DNA of 64,000 bases from JAILLW01 sp045640525 (GCA_045640525.1 JAZUFE010000027.1:13078-77077); one strand, 5' to 3'. Positions 51,988 through 62,160 are shown, counted from the first letter of the stretch. Notes: generated by a model not told the origin, from the letters alone. Numbers and translations are program-made.

Positions 51988-54900
51988 TCGCATTCTCCTC
52001 AGCCATTTTCGACACGGCATCCTCATCTGACATTTTCTTCAGTTCTTTCATTTCAAAACCTCCGATTTTTTCATCAAAGGGACAAATTTCTTTGTATTCA
52101 CAATATTTGCAGGATGTTCTGTCCTCATAGTTTTTGGGATTAATAGCCATCCTGCCCTTATAGATACTCTGTGTATTCCTTATCAATAAATTACCTACAT
52201 AATCTTCAATTGTTTGATAATCATCAAAAGAAATGACCTTTGAAGCTTTGGTCGGCAAACCTTCTTTTGACAAAGACACCGGAATCACTGAAGATTTGGC
52301 CGATGCAGCACACAAATTTTGATCGAGTTTGGTATAAATGTCAGCATCATCGTTTACCAACCCTGACATTGCCATAGCCTTCTTTCTTGCTTCAAAAATT
52401 TCCTCATCATCCGTATCATCTTTCACTTCAACCAAAGGGTCATCTATGTGGTAATACAACATTGCACCCATTTTCACATCCTTACCCGGATACTTTTTCT
52501 TCAAAACATCAATAGCTGCTTTCATGTATACCGGTTGCTGAATCTGGATACCATACAGGAGCTTATCAAGATCAATACTCTTTTCCGACGATTTGTAATC
52601 GACAACTTTAACGTACAGTTTATCATCGTCTTTACACGTGTCGATTCGGTCTATCACACCTTTGAGTTCCACATCCATATCGGATTCTTCCGTAATCTTC
52701 TCTTTAAATCCCTGCTCATATGCTTCCGGTACAAATTTTCCCTGTCTTAGTTGTTCTCTTAACATTGTCACAGTACATTTGGCCGTATTGGCAATCCTTC
52801 TTTGCATATATGCACTTTGAGCGCTTGCGTGCAAGATAGCATTCTTGTAAGTAGCCGATAAATTTTCGATAATATCAAGAATAAGCGAATCCGCCACCTC
52901 GTCCGGAAAATCAGCCAATGAATATCCCTTTTGAGTAACCGCCGTACCGAATTGTTCAAACACTTCGTGAAAGACACTTCCCAAATCGCGTGCTTCAAAT
53001 TCAAATTCATCTCTTGGGACGAGTTTCATCGCATACGACAGAAAATGTGCATATTCACAGGCCGCAAATTTTTCAAGTCGACTTATACTTGTCGACATCT
53101 CATTTCCGTATATTCTTTGCGCAAGCTCTGTCGGAAGCTCTGTCGACTTATATTTCCAAAATGCCGTATCAAAAAGTTTTGAAGCGCTGACGGTACCTGT
53201 GCCCTTCTTGTCTATAACGGCATACAGGGTCGCAAGTTCGTCCAAACTCATTCCGGTAAGTGTTTCTTCCGTATATTCTCTTAGCCTGTTACCCAAAATA
53301 ACCGTCCCATCGCTCACTCCGCATATTTTGGCAAACTCGCTTGCAGAAGATGCATTGGTTTCGACCGATATATTCGGAAAATACTTAAGCAGTTGACCTA
53401 TAAGATATGAACGCTTCACACTCTTGCCGCCGCCTGTCAAACGGCTGTACGAAACATACAACCTGTCGGACGGCTTGGTCATTGTCAGATAAAGATAGAA
53501 TCTTTGAACAAAAATCTGCTCTCTGGGTGTCATTGCCAGCTCAACATTTGCCTCCCTGAGCATCTCCCTGTCCACATCCGAAATCAAACCGCCCTTCGAA
53601 TTCACTTTCGGAATATTTCCGTCATTTACTCCGGCAAAGAACAGAACTCTCAATTCACCGATTCGGCTTCTTTCTATATCGCCGACAACCACTCGGTCCA
53701 CGCTCCCCGGAATTGTTCCTACATCAATCTCGTCTATCCCCGATTCAAATATCCCTATAAACTCATCCAAAGACATTTTTTCGCTTTTCAGCAACGAATA
53801 TATCTGATCCAAAAGGTCCATGATGAGCTTATAAATTTGTCCGTATTCACGGGCTTTTTCCGGCATTCCCGACTCTGCGAAAGAATTCTCCATCTCATGA
53901 ATCTTATCTTCCATTCGCCCTTTTATTGTGAATTCGTAAATCCCCATTATAAGTTCGCCGACATTTTCATGTTTTCGCAATATCGGTTCAAGCAGTCCCA
54001 CAATGTATTCGCGTGTGGAATTAATGGCATTAAGTTCTTCGACGTCTTTAATATCCGTTTCATCACCCTTGGTTGAAGACGGAAGAGCCGAAAAACTTTC
54101 GGTGTACTTTTTCTTGCCCCTTATCCCGTATTTCAATACATAGTTATCGAAGCGATCAATGCTCTCATCATCCAAATCCAAAAGTCCGCTCTTAATAAAA
54201 TGCATAACCGAAGGATACGAAAAGTTATCTTTCGCAACCTCCAAGGCACTTTTAATGCACTCCGTGAACGGATTAAGACCTATCTTCCCGGTTTCGTCAA
54301 GATAGAACGGAATATCGTACATTTTGGAGAATCTTGCAAATTCATATTTGTAAGCATCCAATTCCGCACATACAACCGCTATATCCGAATATGCATAATT
54401 TTGTTCCAAAACCAGTTCCTTGATTTTAATGCATATGTTACGTACTTCATCTTCCGGATTGTCTGCTTCAAAAATTTCCACTGCACTGTTTGGCGATTCG
54501 CACGGAACTATCGGATATCTGAAAACATGCTTTTGCAAATGCGACAATGAAAGATTATTACAGTGTCGATAGTTGTTTTTTAGGATAACGTCTGCCTCTT
54601 GATTAACATTGACAGACTGTGAAATCAGCTGTATGTCCCGTATGGTTTTCTTACTCAGGAAGAATAATTCCTGTTCCTTGGGCATGCTGTACGGATTATC
54701 ATCAGTATCGACCGTTATAGAAAAAATGACTTTATCGGTCAATTCTAATAAACCTTTGATAAGTCGGTACTGTACGGGTGTGAAGCCCGTAAAACCGTCG
54801 AACACCACAACCGCATTACGAATAATGTTACTCTCATATATTTTCTCCGAAAGAAGTGTTAAAGTTTCCTCAGAAGTTATATATTCATCACGTATGTAAT

Positions 54901-55402
54901 CATTAAACGCCAAATACAGCTTTTTCAAGTCGTTAAGTTTCGCATTCAGAATGTCCGACGTGAAAGATAACGATATAAGTTCATCCAGTTTGTCCGGAGA
55001 AATATCATATTGTTTAAACTCACTGATAACCGATTTGATTTCATGTATATAACCTATCTTATCAATATTGGGACCTATGGTCGGCATTGTATCCTTGAGT
55101 TTCCCCGATATTGTACGAAGAACAAGGCTTTTTCCGGTATCATCCAAAACAATACTGTCATTACAGCCCAATTCTTCAAAAACTCTGTGGGCCAACCTTC
55201 CGAAAGACAGAACATCAACATTCATAATCCCCTTGTTTTCGGATGCTTCAACCAAATCCAACTGTGTTTGCATCGTAGCCTGATCCGGCACAATGAACAG
55301 ATAGTTGGTATTACGATTCTTATCAGCTTCTTTCAGAATGTCCTTATGAAGTTGGTAGCTTTTTCCGGAGCCCGAAGCTCCCAAATAGAACTGTAAACTC
55401 AT
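51977..55402 (-). CDS. addB: AddB helicase-nuclease subunit
   Basis: 1141 aa. ATP motif LGASGSGKSYQLHKD at the N-terminus; inactivated helicase body; C-terminal RecB-like nuclease with VVDYKSSEK. Four Fe-S cysteines are present: one in FAACEYAHFL and three in CKYCEYKEICPFD at the end. It partners AddA in double-strand break repair. It follows the aminopeptidase P gene by 2 nt. Confidence 0.97.
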   Translation of the reverse strand: MSLQFYLGASGSGKSYQLHKDILKEADKNRNTNYLFIVPDQATMQTQLDLVEASENKGIMNVDVLSFGRLAHRVFEELGCNDSIVLDDTGKSLVLRTISGKLKDTMPTIGPNIDKIGYIHEIKSVISEFKQYDISPDKLDELISLSFTSDILNAKLNDLKKLYLAFNDYIRDEYITSEETLTLLSEKIYESNIIRNAVVVFDGFTGFTPVQYRLIKGLLELTDKVIFSITVDTDDNPYSMPKEQELFFLSKKTIRDIQLISQSVNVNQEADVILKNNYRHCNNLSLSHLQKHVFRYPIVPCESPNSAVEIFEADNPEDEVRNICIKIKELVLEQNYAYSDIAVVCAELDAYKYEFARFSKMYDIPFYLDETGKIGLNPFTECIKSALEVAKDNFSYPSVMHFIKSGLLDLDDESIDRFDNYVLKYGIRGKKKYTESFSALPSSTKGDETDIKDVEELNAINSTREYIVGLLEPILRKHENVGELIMGIYEFTIKGRMEDKIHEMENSFAESGMPEKAREYGQIYKLIMDLLDQIYSLLKSEKMSLDEFIGIFESGIDEIDVGTIPGSVDRVVVGDIERSRIGELRVLFFAGVNDGNIPKVNSKGGLISDVDREMLREANVELAMTPREQIFVQRFYLYLTMTKPSDRLYVSYSRLTGGGKSVKRSYLIGQLLKYFPNISVETNASSASEFAKICGVSDGTVILGNRLREYTEETLTGMSLDELATLYAVIDKKGTGTVSASKLFDTAFWKYKSTELPTELAQRIYGNEMSTSISRLEKFAACEYAHFLSYAMKLVPRDEFEFEARDLGSVFHEVFEQFGTAVTQKGYSLADFPDEVADSLILDIIENLSATYKNAILHASAQSAYMQRRIANTAKCTVTMLREQLRQGKFVPEAYEQGFKEKITEESDMDVELKGVIDRIDTCKDDDKLYVKVVDYKSSEKSIDLDKLLYGIQIQQPVYMKAAIDVLKKKYPGKDVKMGAMLYYHIDDPLVEVKDDTDDEEIFEARKKAMAMSGLVNDDADIYTKLDQNLCAASAKSSVIPVSLSKEGLPTKASKVISFDDYQTIEDYVGNLLIRNTQSIYKGRMAINPKNYEDRTSCKYCEYKEICPFDEKIGGFEMKELKKMSDEDAVSKMAEENANGD

Positions 55403-55404
55403 AC

Positions 55405-57213
55405 TTATACTAATTCCGTAGCTTTCTTAAGATAATTCAGATCATCCCCATCAAGATATGGGGAAAGTTTTTCATATACGAGTCTGTGGTAATCATTCAG
55501 ACAGCCAATCTCTTCTTCACTCATCTCATCAATCAAAACAGGTTTCATGTCTATCGGCACATATGTCAATGCCTCAAATCCCATAAATCGTCCGAATTCG
55601 TTGTTTTCAATCTCTTTGCATAGAATATCCGTTTCAATCCTTACGCCGAATTCTCCCTCAAAATATATGCCCGGTTCATCGCTTGTCACCATTCCGGCTT
55701 CAAAAACTATTCCCGGCTCCGCATTCGCGGGAATTTTCCAACCGATTCTGTTCGGACCCTCATGCACATTCAGCAAATATCCTATCCCGTGTCCCGTTCC
55801 GTGTTTAAAATCCACGCCTTCTTTCCAAAACAGTTCACGCGCCACAACATCCAGATTGTTACCTCGCGAGCCATATGGAAACCTGTGATTCATGAGTTTT
55901 AGCATACTTCTGAGAACCAATGTATAATTGTGTTTTAATTTTTCGTCCACTTCACCAATGCAGTACGTTCGGGTAACATCCGTTGTTCCTTGATAATAGT
56001 GTGCTCCGGAATCCATCACCAAAAAGCTTCCGTCGCATATTCTGCAATCCGTAGCGGGCGTTGACTCATAATGTATAATCGCTCCATGCTCTGCATATGC
56101 GCAAATTGTATCAAAAGATGGTTCAATCATGTCCTTATCCATTGTTCGGAATTCATACAACTTAGCCTGGGCTTCAAGTTCAGTGACACAATTACCCTTC
56201 TTCAGTTCTTCGTGAAGCCACCTTTCGAATCTAACCACCGCTACTCCGTCTTTAACATTGGCTTCCCTGATATTTTTAATTTCAACCGCATTTTTGATAC
56301 ATTTAAACCGTGTTGAAGGTTCAATTTCATCGAGTACCTTCATTTGATTGTTCAATTTCATATATGTAGCATAGTTCAACCTGGCTTTATTATACAATAG
56401 ACCCTTTTGGGTACAATTATTTACTCTTTGTATGCCATCTTCATAGAACTTATCATACTCATGAAGGACAATTCCATTCTCTTTAAGATACAAAAGAATG
56501 TTATCCGTATTGTTTTTGCCCATGTTCGCATACAGATGACATTCATGCTTGGCAAATACAATATACGCAAAGAAAACCGGGCAGCACGTAACATCATCAC
56601 CGCGCAGATTCAATATCCACGCTATATCGTCAAGCGAAGTTATCACATGCGTATCAACCCCTCTTGAATCCATATAATCATATATTCTGCGAATTTTGTC
56701 TAAAGCCGTTTCACCCGAAAACTCTTCTTTCAAGCGATAAATCGGCTTAAATTCAAGCTTCGGTCTATCTTCCCACACCTTTTGGGCAGGTTCAAAAGTA
56801 TAATCCACATTACACTTTTTGTTTTTAATAGCTTGTGCTATTTTTTCACCCCTGAAACTTCCTATCAGTCTTCCGTCAAATCCTACAGTTTCGTTATCAG
56901 ACAGTATGCTGCATATATACTCATCTTCCGTAGGAACTCCGGGTTCACCCATACGCATCAGGTCAATACTGCTTCCGACAAGTTCGCGTTTAGCCTGCAC
57001 GAAATACCTGCCATCGGTAAACAACGCCGCTTTATTCATTCCCACTATCAGCGTTCCCGCCGATCCCGTGAAACCGGAATAGTATTCTCTGACTTTAAAA
57101 TAGTCACTTATATATTCACTGTCATGACAATCAGAGGTAGGAATCAGACAAACGCTGACTCCTACCTCCGTCATTCTTTTTCGTAGTTTTTCAAGTCTTT
57201 CAATAACACTCAT
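55405..57213 (-). CDS. Xaa-Pro aminopeptidase (M24B)
   Basis: 602 aa, the long three-domain type: two creatinase-like N domains ~1-310 and a pita-bread metallopeptidase ~310-600. Metal ligands: two Asp in MDSGAHYYQGTTDVTRTY, His in HGTGHGIGY, Glu in TSDEPGIYFEGEFGVRIETD. It removes N-terminal residues before proline. Operon ridA-aminopeptidase-addB-addA. Confidence 0.95.
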   Translation of the reverse strand: MSVIERLEKLRKRMTEVGVSVCLIPTSDCHDSEYISDYFKVREYYSGFTGSAGTLIVGMNKAALFTDGRYFVQAKRELVGSSIDLMRMGEPGVPTEDEYICSILSDNETVGFDGRLIGSFRGEKIAQAIKNKKCNVDYTFEPAQKVWEDRPKLEFKPIYRLKEEFSGETALDKIRRIYDYMDSRGVDTHVITSLDDIAWILNLRGDDVTCCPVFFAYIVFAKHECHLYANMGKNNTDNILLYLKENGIVLHEYDKFYEDGIQRVNNCTQKGLLYNKARLNYATYMKLNNQMKVLDEIEPSTRFKCIKNAVEIKNIREANVKDGVAVVRFERWLHEELKKGNCVTELEAQAKLYEFRTMDKDMIEPSFDTICAYAEHGAIIHYESTPATDCRICDGSFLVMDSGAHYYQGTTDVTRTYCIGEVDEKLKHNYTLVLRSMLKLMNHRFPYGSRGNNLDVVARELFWKEGVDFKHGTGHGIGYLLNVHEGPNRIGWKIPANAEPGIVFEAGMVTSDEPGIYFEGEFGVRIETDILCKEIENNEFGRFMGFEALTYVPIDMKPVLIDEMSEEEIGCLNDYHRLVYEKLSPYLDGDDLNYLKKATELV

Positions 57214-57215
57214 TA

Positions 57216-57590
57216 TTATTCAACCACTGCTATTACTTCAACTTCACACAATACATTTTTGGGCAATGTCTTAACTGCCACACAGCTTCTTGCAGGTTTT
57301 GAAACGAAGTACTTCTCATAAACCGAATTAAATGCGGCAAAATCATTCATGTCCGCCAAAAAACAAGTGGTTTTTACAACCGAAGAATAGTCAGTTCCGG
57401 CCTCTTTCAATATTTCGCCGACATTCTTAATTGCCTGATTCGCCTGTACCGTAATATCGCCTTGTGCAATTGCACCGGTTTCCGGTATTATCGGAATCTG
57501 TCCCGATGCATATAAGAATCCGTTAGCAACAATGCCCTGTGAATAAGGTCCTATTGCAGCCGGTGCTTTCGTTGTAGATATGGTTTTCAT
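57216..57590 (-). CDS. ridA: RidA family reactive-imine deaminase
   Basis: 124 aa. The start at 57590 is 7 nt from GAGGAGG, while the other ATG (57596) is too close. APAAIGPYSQGIVANGFLYASGQ, then the catalytic Arg in PARSCVAVKTLP and Glu in CEVEVIAV. It clears enamine/imine intermediates from PLP enzymes. First of four tightly spaced genes ending in addA. Confidence 0.96.
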   Translation of the reverse strand: MKTISTTKAPAAIGPYSQGIVANGFLYASGQIPIIPETGAIAQGDITVQANQAIKNVGEILKEAGTDYSSVVKTTCFLADMNDFAAFNSVYEKYFVSKPARSCVAVKTLPKNVLCEVEVIAVVE

Positions 57591-57671
57591 GTTCATTCCT
57601 CCTCGTATATGAATATTTCAATTGTAAACAATTACTCTGGCAGTTCACATTCATGCTTAAAGCATGAACGG

Positions 57672-57902
57672 CTACTCATCAAATTCCGCCTGTACATAGA
57701 ATCCTCGTGAATTTTCTTCTATGTTAATAACCTTTCCCCTTTTTGACAAAAGGCGTTCGTTAAAGGGAATATTCGCCGACATTGCAAGTGAAGGATCTAT
57801 CGTATAATAATAGTTGCTCGGCAATTTACCCTCCGTAACCGTGATTTCGTCGCCCACGTTCAGCAAACCTTCTCGTTCCATTTTGAAATCCAAAACTCTC
57901 AT
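57672..57902 (-). CDS. 76-aa protein of unknown function
   Basis: Not recognised. ATG at 57902 with AAAGGGG upstream, 3 nt after the EEP gene's stop. Predicted all-beta: VGDEITVTEG, TIDPSLAMSA, KRGKVINIEENSRGFYVQAEF; no membrane span or cysteine. The last part looks like a small beta-barrel module. Last gene of the DUF6062-MBOAT-SGNH-EEP operon; a non-terminator inverted repeat follows. Confidence 0.65.
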   Translation of the reverse strand: MRVLDFKMEREGLLNVGDEITVTEGKLPSNYYYTIDPSLAMSANIPFNERLLSKRGKVINIEENSRGFYVQAEFDE

Positions 57903-57905
57903 CAA

Positions 57906-58985
57906 TTACCCCTTTATATATATCTGCATCAGCACAGGATCATGATTCGAATACTTGTATTGCCAATTGGCATTATTATAATAATTGACCAATATATTAT
58001 CCGAAACTATAAATCCGTCCGTTGTTGCCGTAAAAGTCTCCTGTGGTACATATTCTCCCATTGCGTCTCTGCATGAATCATGACGCACACTGTACTCGTT
58101 TGTGCAGTCAATTCCCATTTTAAAGCCTTCCGGAAGCATTGTTCGAGGAAAAGGCATCGCCCACGAAGGATCCTGAACATCTTCGGCTGCATCCTTCCTC
58201 AAATTCATTCCGAAATCGCCGCCACACACAATGTAATTTCCCATTTTATATTCAAAAGCCATATCGTTAAACAGCATCTCCAACTGCTTTTCTTTAACTT
58301 CTTCGTCTTCTTGGGAAAGCTGCACGTTATATATGCACAGGTTTTTCTCGTTTGCCAGGGGTATTCTTGTCACCATATAGCATCTGTCAGGTTCAAAATA
58401 CTTGGCAATTGTATCTGTTATAGGCAAGGAACGTCTGACGTTTTCGGATATTATTCCAACAGAATATGTTGCAAGTGCCGTGTCGGTCTGCCCTTTGGGG
58501 GAATAAAGCGGATAGGCCAAAAACGGCGATTTTTCGCTCTGTGCATAAGAATAGTAGTATCCTTTAAGGAATTCATTGATAAGTTCAAGTTCATTCACAT
58601 GATATGATCTTGTAGAATTCATATCCACGCCCTGCAAAAGGATAAAATCCGGAGCCGATTTATTAATAACATCTGCTATATCGCACAAATTGGCCATTAC
58701 AGCTTCTTCCGAATCTGCGCGCGTATATTTGCCGCCGTAATCATAGGAGCTGTATTCCGACGTGTGAAAACCATAGCTGATATTGTATGTCATAATGTTA
58801 TAAGCGCGCCCTGCGTTGATTGCCTCATCGTCGGCGAAATAAGAGTAAGACCCGGATGTTTTGGTTTCCGAATGCACTCTGTCGGCAATTCTGTCATAAG
58901 CGCTGTAAAAATAGACAGCATACGCGCCCAAAATCAATAATACCAATATCACTATGATAATTGTGTTTCGAATCCACTTTTTCAT
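57906..58985 (-). CDS. membrane-anchored endonuclease/exonuclease/phosphatase-fold protein, catalytic motifs degenerate
   Basis: 359 aa from the ATG at 58985 (GGAGTGTAAT before it; one base after the SGNH stop). Signal-anchor ~6-28, EEP fold ~60-357. The fold's strands are clear (IMTYNISYGF, DFILLQGVDMNS, VCGGDFGMN, SNHDPVLM). However, the Mg-binding Glu of LQEV is G119, the Asn of GDFN is G259, and the Asp of SDH is N347; H348, D257 and N68 remain. Probably a non-catalytic or re-purposed extracellular protein. Confidence 0.8.
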   Translation of the reverse strand: MKKWIRNTIIIVILVLLILGAYAVYFYSAYDRIADRVHSETKTSGSYSYFADDEAINAGRAYNIMTYNISYGFHTSEYSSYDYGGKYTRADSEEAVMANLCDIADVINKSAPDFILLQGVDMNSTRSYHVNELELINEFLKGYYYSYAQSEKSPFLAYPLYSPKGQTDTALATYSVGIISENVRRSLPITDTIAKYFEPDRCYMVTRIPLANEKNLCIYNVQLSQEDEEVKEKQLEMLFNDMAFEYKMGNYIVCGGDFGMNLRKDAAEDVQDPSWAMPFPRTMLPEGFKMGIDCTNEYSVRHDSCRDAMGEYVPQETFTATTDGFIVSDNILVNYYNNANWQYKYSNHDPVLMQIYIKG

Positions 58986-58986
58986 A

Positions 58987-60051
58987 TTACACTCCGTGAG
59001 AAAGGAGGAATTCCCTCCATATCTCATTAGATTTTCCCAAAAGATGCAAATGATCGCCACGAAGGTCTTCACGCAAAAAGCCGTCTTCATCGCACACCAA
59101 AGGATTCACATCCAAATAGAAAACCCTTTCATTATCGGCCAACGTCGCAATTGCGTGATTCCTTGCAAGTATATTTTCGTTGTTGAAAATTTCGTCACTT
59201 GTACTTTGTGCTTTATCTATATTCATGATTCCCTGAATAATCACCTTGGTTTCCGGAGAAAGTTCCAAAATTCTGTCTACCAATTCCGTGTACGATTTTA
59301 AGAAATCTTCGGTAGTCCCCGTTCCCAATTCATTAACGCCAAGCATAATGTATACTTTACCGTATTTATTGTTCTTAACGCGCTTTTCGATTGAACCTTG
59401 CCCATCGAAATCAGAAGAAAGCGCTTTGTATACCGTCATGGATGTAACACAAAGAAAATCCGCATGTTCCTTGATGTCGGTATACTTTTTCAAGCCGACA
59501 GTCCTTGAATCTCCTATAAACAACGCATCATCCATATATGTTATGTCAACCTTTTTGAACGGATATTCCGCCGCATGCAGCACACCCTTATCGCCATAGA
59601 TATCTGCCGAAATATGTGATATGTACTCATCGTATGTTGTCTCTCTTACCGGAGCGTATCTTACTTCGTAGAAAGGTGTCGGTTCAGGAGTCGGAGAGGC
59701 TTTGGGGGTCGCGGAAGGCTTGGGGGTTGCCGTCTTTTCAGGCTGCGGAGCAGGTGTTGAAGTCATTACCGGCTCTTCGTCCGCAACTGCGTCATTTTGT
59801 TTGGAAAGCATCCTCTCTTCTTTGGCTTTGACTGCCTCTGCTTCAAGTATGGCAGCCTGTCGCTTTTCTTCATCCAAAACATCCCAAGGATATATTCCAT
59901 CCTTCATATTTTTAAGCACTGCCGTAAAAAAGGGTTTATCCACTCCGTTATTATCATCCAGTGCATATATACTGCCATGTCCGATTATATATAATATTAA
60001 TAACAGTACTGCCGTTATACCGACAGCTATCAATAATGGTGCTTTTTTCAT
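58987..60051 (-). CDS. membrane-anchored SGNH hydrolase with Pro/Thr linker
   Basis: 354 aa. Signal-anchor ~5-25; charged helix ~60-85; Pro/Thr/Ser-rich linker ~95-125 (repeats of TPKPS/PTPEP type); SGNH domain ~165-350. ALFIGDSRTVG has the nucleophile Ser, MLGVNELGTG the Asn block, DLRGDHLHLL the Asp/His pair. Likely an extracellular esterase or acyltransferase partner of the MBOAT protein 14 nt upstream, by analogy with other MBOAT-SGNH pairs. Confidence 0.87.
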   Translation of the reverse strand: MKKAPLLIAVGITAVLLLILYIIGHGSIYALDDNNGVDKPFFTAVLKNMKDGIYPWDVLDEEKRQAAILEAEAVKAKEERMLSKQNDAVADEEPVMTSTPAPQPEKTATPKPSATPKASPTPEPTPFYEVRYAPVRETTYDEYISHISADIYGDKGVLHAAEYPFKKVDITYMDDALFIGDSRTVGLKKYTDIKEHADFLCVTSMTVYKALSSDFDGQGSIEKRVKNNKYGKVYIMLGVNELGTGTTEDFLKSYTELVDRILELSPETKVIIQGIMNIDKAQSTSDEIFNNENILARNHAIATLADNERVFYLDVNPLVCDEDGFLREDLRGDHLHLLGKSNEIWREFLLSHGV

Positions 60052-60065
60052 TTACCGGCCTCTAT

Positions 60066-61430
60066 TTAAAAGTTCAGATACATAAACGGATTTCCCTCAC
60101 TGACAGCGCAAAAATAGACACTGTACCAAAACAGTAAAAACAATCCTATCAATACCGGAAGCTTCTTTTTATACTTGTCAAACAACTCCGCGATTTTGGG
60201 TATGCACAATACAATCGACAATACAAACAACCACCAATAGTCCCCCAAATACTGCCATATATCCGACGAATCCACTATTGAAGCAGTTCCGAAAAACGGA
60301 AACAGTCTTTGAAAAAACATACCCATATCTTTGAAATTGTCAATTGCAAATATTACCCACGTAAGCGGAATGATAAAAATCACATAAACATTTCCCACAA
60401 TTCCATGTTCGGACAAAAACTTACCCCAAACAAACTTCTCCAAAATCACCAGGATGCCCAAAACAACACCCCACAAGATGAAATTCAACCCGTTTCCGTG
60501 CCAGATTCCGGTTATCAGCCATACTATCATCAGGTTCAATGCCGTTTTAAATTTACCCGAGCGATTTCCGCCTAGCGGAATATACAAATAATCTTTGAAA
60601 AAATTTCCCAGCGTCACATGCCATCTTCTATAAAATTCCGAAATGCTCTTTGACGAATACGGGTGATTAAAGTTCTCAACGAAACTGTATCCCATGGCAA
60701 CCATTATTCCGGATGCCATCAGGGAATATCCCCAAAAATCAAAATATAATTCAAATGAATAAGCAAAAGCTCCCAACCATGCAAGCGGTGTTGAAATACT
60801 CTCATATCCGTACATTTTGATATCATTCCACAAGATGCCTATTCTGTCTGCCAATAAGACTTTCATTCCAAGACCTATTGCAAAATATACAAAGCCGCTT
60901 TCAATATCCGACAATGTTATCTTTTTGTGTGAAGAAAACTCGCCATCCGAATAGCGCATAATAGGTCCTTGGGCAATTTGCGCAAACAAGGTAAAGTATG
61001 TGGCGGTTTCAATCAAAGAAGGGCCGTTGGCTATTTTCCTTGTATACACATCGATTTGAAAAGACAGCATTTTGAATATATAAAAGCTAAGCCCTATCGG
61101 AAACAGTATATCAGTCGCCAAAAACGTCAAAGCCTTAAATGTCATAAGTACTGCGATATCAAGACAGACAATAACTATCATATATATTTTGGAACGTTTT
61201 TGCTTCTTCGAAGTACTCTTTCTTGCCCTGAAGCTCAAATTTGAAAAGTAGAAATTCACTCCGGTTAGCAGAATCAGCAACGCTAAATATACCGGTTCTC
61301 CCAATGCATAAAATGCCAAACTTCCGACCAGGGCAACGATGTTCTTGTATTTGGGCGCAACAAAATAATAAACAAGAAAGAAAATCGGTAAAAATCTAAA
61401 GATAAAACCAAGTGATGCAAAATTAGCCAT
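60066..61430 (-). CDS. MBOAT family O-acyltransferase (AlgI-like)
   Basis: 454 aa with about 11 spans. PIGLSFYIFKMLSFQIDVYT, SEFYRRWHVTLGNFFKDYLY and the catalytic His in TGIWHGNGLN are family blocks. The ATG at 61430 has AAAGGTGG and overlaps the DUF6062 gene by 8 nt; the frame to 61439 starts with GTG and is less well spaced. It probably acetylates an exported polysaccharide or cell-wall polymer with the SGNH protein downstream. Only distantly like the MBOAT at 46581-48104. Confidence 0.92.
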   Translation of the reverse strand: MANFASLGFIFRFLPIFFLVYYFVAPKYKNIVALVGSLAFYALGEPVYLALLILLTGVNFYFSNLSFRARKSTSKKQKRSKIYMIVIVCLDIAVLMTFKALTFLATDILFPIGLSFYIFKMLSFQIDVYTRKIANGPSLIETATYFTLFAQIAQGPIMRYSDGEFSSHKKITLSDIESGFVYFAIGLGMKVLLADRIGILWNDIKMYGYESISTPLAWLGAFAYSFELYFDFWGYSLMASGIMVAMGYSFVENFNHPYSSKSISEFYRRWHVTLGNFFKDYLYIPLGGNRSGKFKTALNLMIVWLITGIWHGNGLNFILWGVVLGILVILEKFVWGKFLSEHGIVGNVYVIFIIPLTWVIFAIDNFKDMGMFFQRLFPFFGTASIVDSSDIWQYLGDYWWLFVLSIVLCIPKIAELFDKYKKKLPVLIGLFLLFWYSVYFCAVSEGNPFMYLNF

Positions 61431-62160
61431 ATATACCACCTTTTAGTTTTTGCATACCTCTTTGAACCGCATCTTTGGAATTTTTCCAGTCCGCATCTTT
61501 GTTTTTATAATCAAATTTTTCGACAAGCCAGCTGACATCTTCCTGCATTCTTTCCATGTTAGCGGCCATCAAATCAAACATACACTTAAAAAACTCTTCT
61601 TGATTCTTACCCGGAAGGTATTTTTCGGCGCCTTCGCACAAATCTGCGAAATGGCTAAGACAAAATCCCTTCGACGACTTAATCTTTTCTCTAAATTCCG
61701 CGTCTTTTTGATATACATGAAAAAATGTTGCTATATATCTTTCGTAGGTTTCATTAAACCGTTTACAAATATAGCAGCTTTCTTCTTTTGACCTGATCCA
61801 GCGCACCATTGAGTTACCTGACTCTTCCTGTTTCTTAAATCGGTCTTTCAAAGACGCCTTTCCTATTTTGAAATTCTTAACTTCATCTTTGAATTCCTTA
61901 TTCATTCGCATATAGTGCGTTTTCAGTATCCAGCCGTTTCCCAGAGTATTGCCGTATGCAAACATCTTTTGAAAATGTTTACGGCAAAATCCCTCCTCAT
62001 CCGTCATGGCTCTTACATCTGCCTCCATATACGAAGAGCATGATCCAAGACAAAAATCCAGCAAATCCTGTTCAACATCTTTTTCTATATAGCAAAACGG
62101 ACACTCTGTATCCGCATTAACCGCATCGTTCAGTGGAATTGTATATAAAACTTCTTTCAT
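61423..62160 (-). CDS. DUF6062 family protein
   Basis: 245 aa, cytoplasmic, from the ATG at 62160 (TGGGGGC upstream). Two similar halves each carry a CxxC and a Cys-x-x-His: TECPFCYIEKDVEQ with EGFCRKHF, then SCYICKRF with KGFCLSHF. This suggests two metal sites from an internal duplication. Remaining sequence is helical and charged. The family is common in Lachnospiraceae and of unknown function. It is first in the MBOAT operon. Confidence 0.75.
   Translation of the reverse strand: MKEVLYTIPLNDAVNADTECPFCYIEKDVEQDLLDFCLGSCSSYMEADVRAMTDEEGFCRKHFQKMFAYGNTLGNGWILKTHYMRMNKEFKDEVKNFKIGKASLKDRFKKQEESGNSMVRWIRSKEESCYICKRFNETYERYIATFFHVYQKDAEFREKIKSSKGFCLSHFADLCEGAEKYLPGKNQEEFFKCMFDLMAANMERMQEDVSWLVEKFDYKNKDADWKNSKDAVQRGMQKLKGGIYG

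Noticed and set aside
57650..57668. Hairpin TTCATGCT/AGCATGAA as terminator between the 76-aa gene and ridA
   Set aside because: The stem is A/T-rich and is not followed by a T-run on the - strand; it may be an RNA processing or accidental palindrome.
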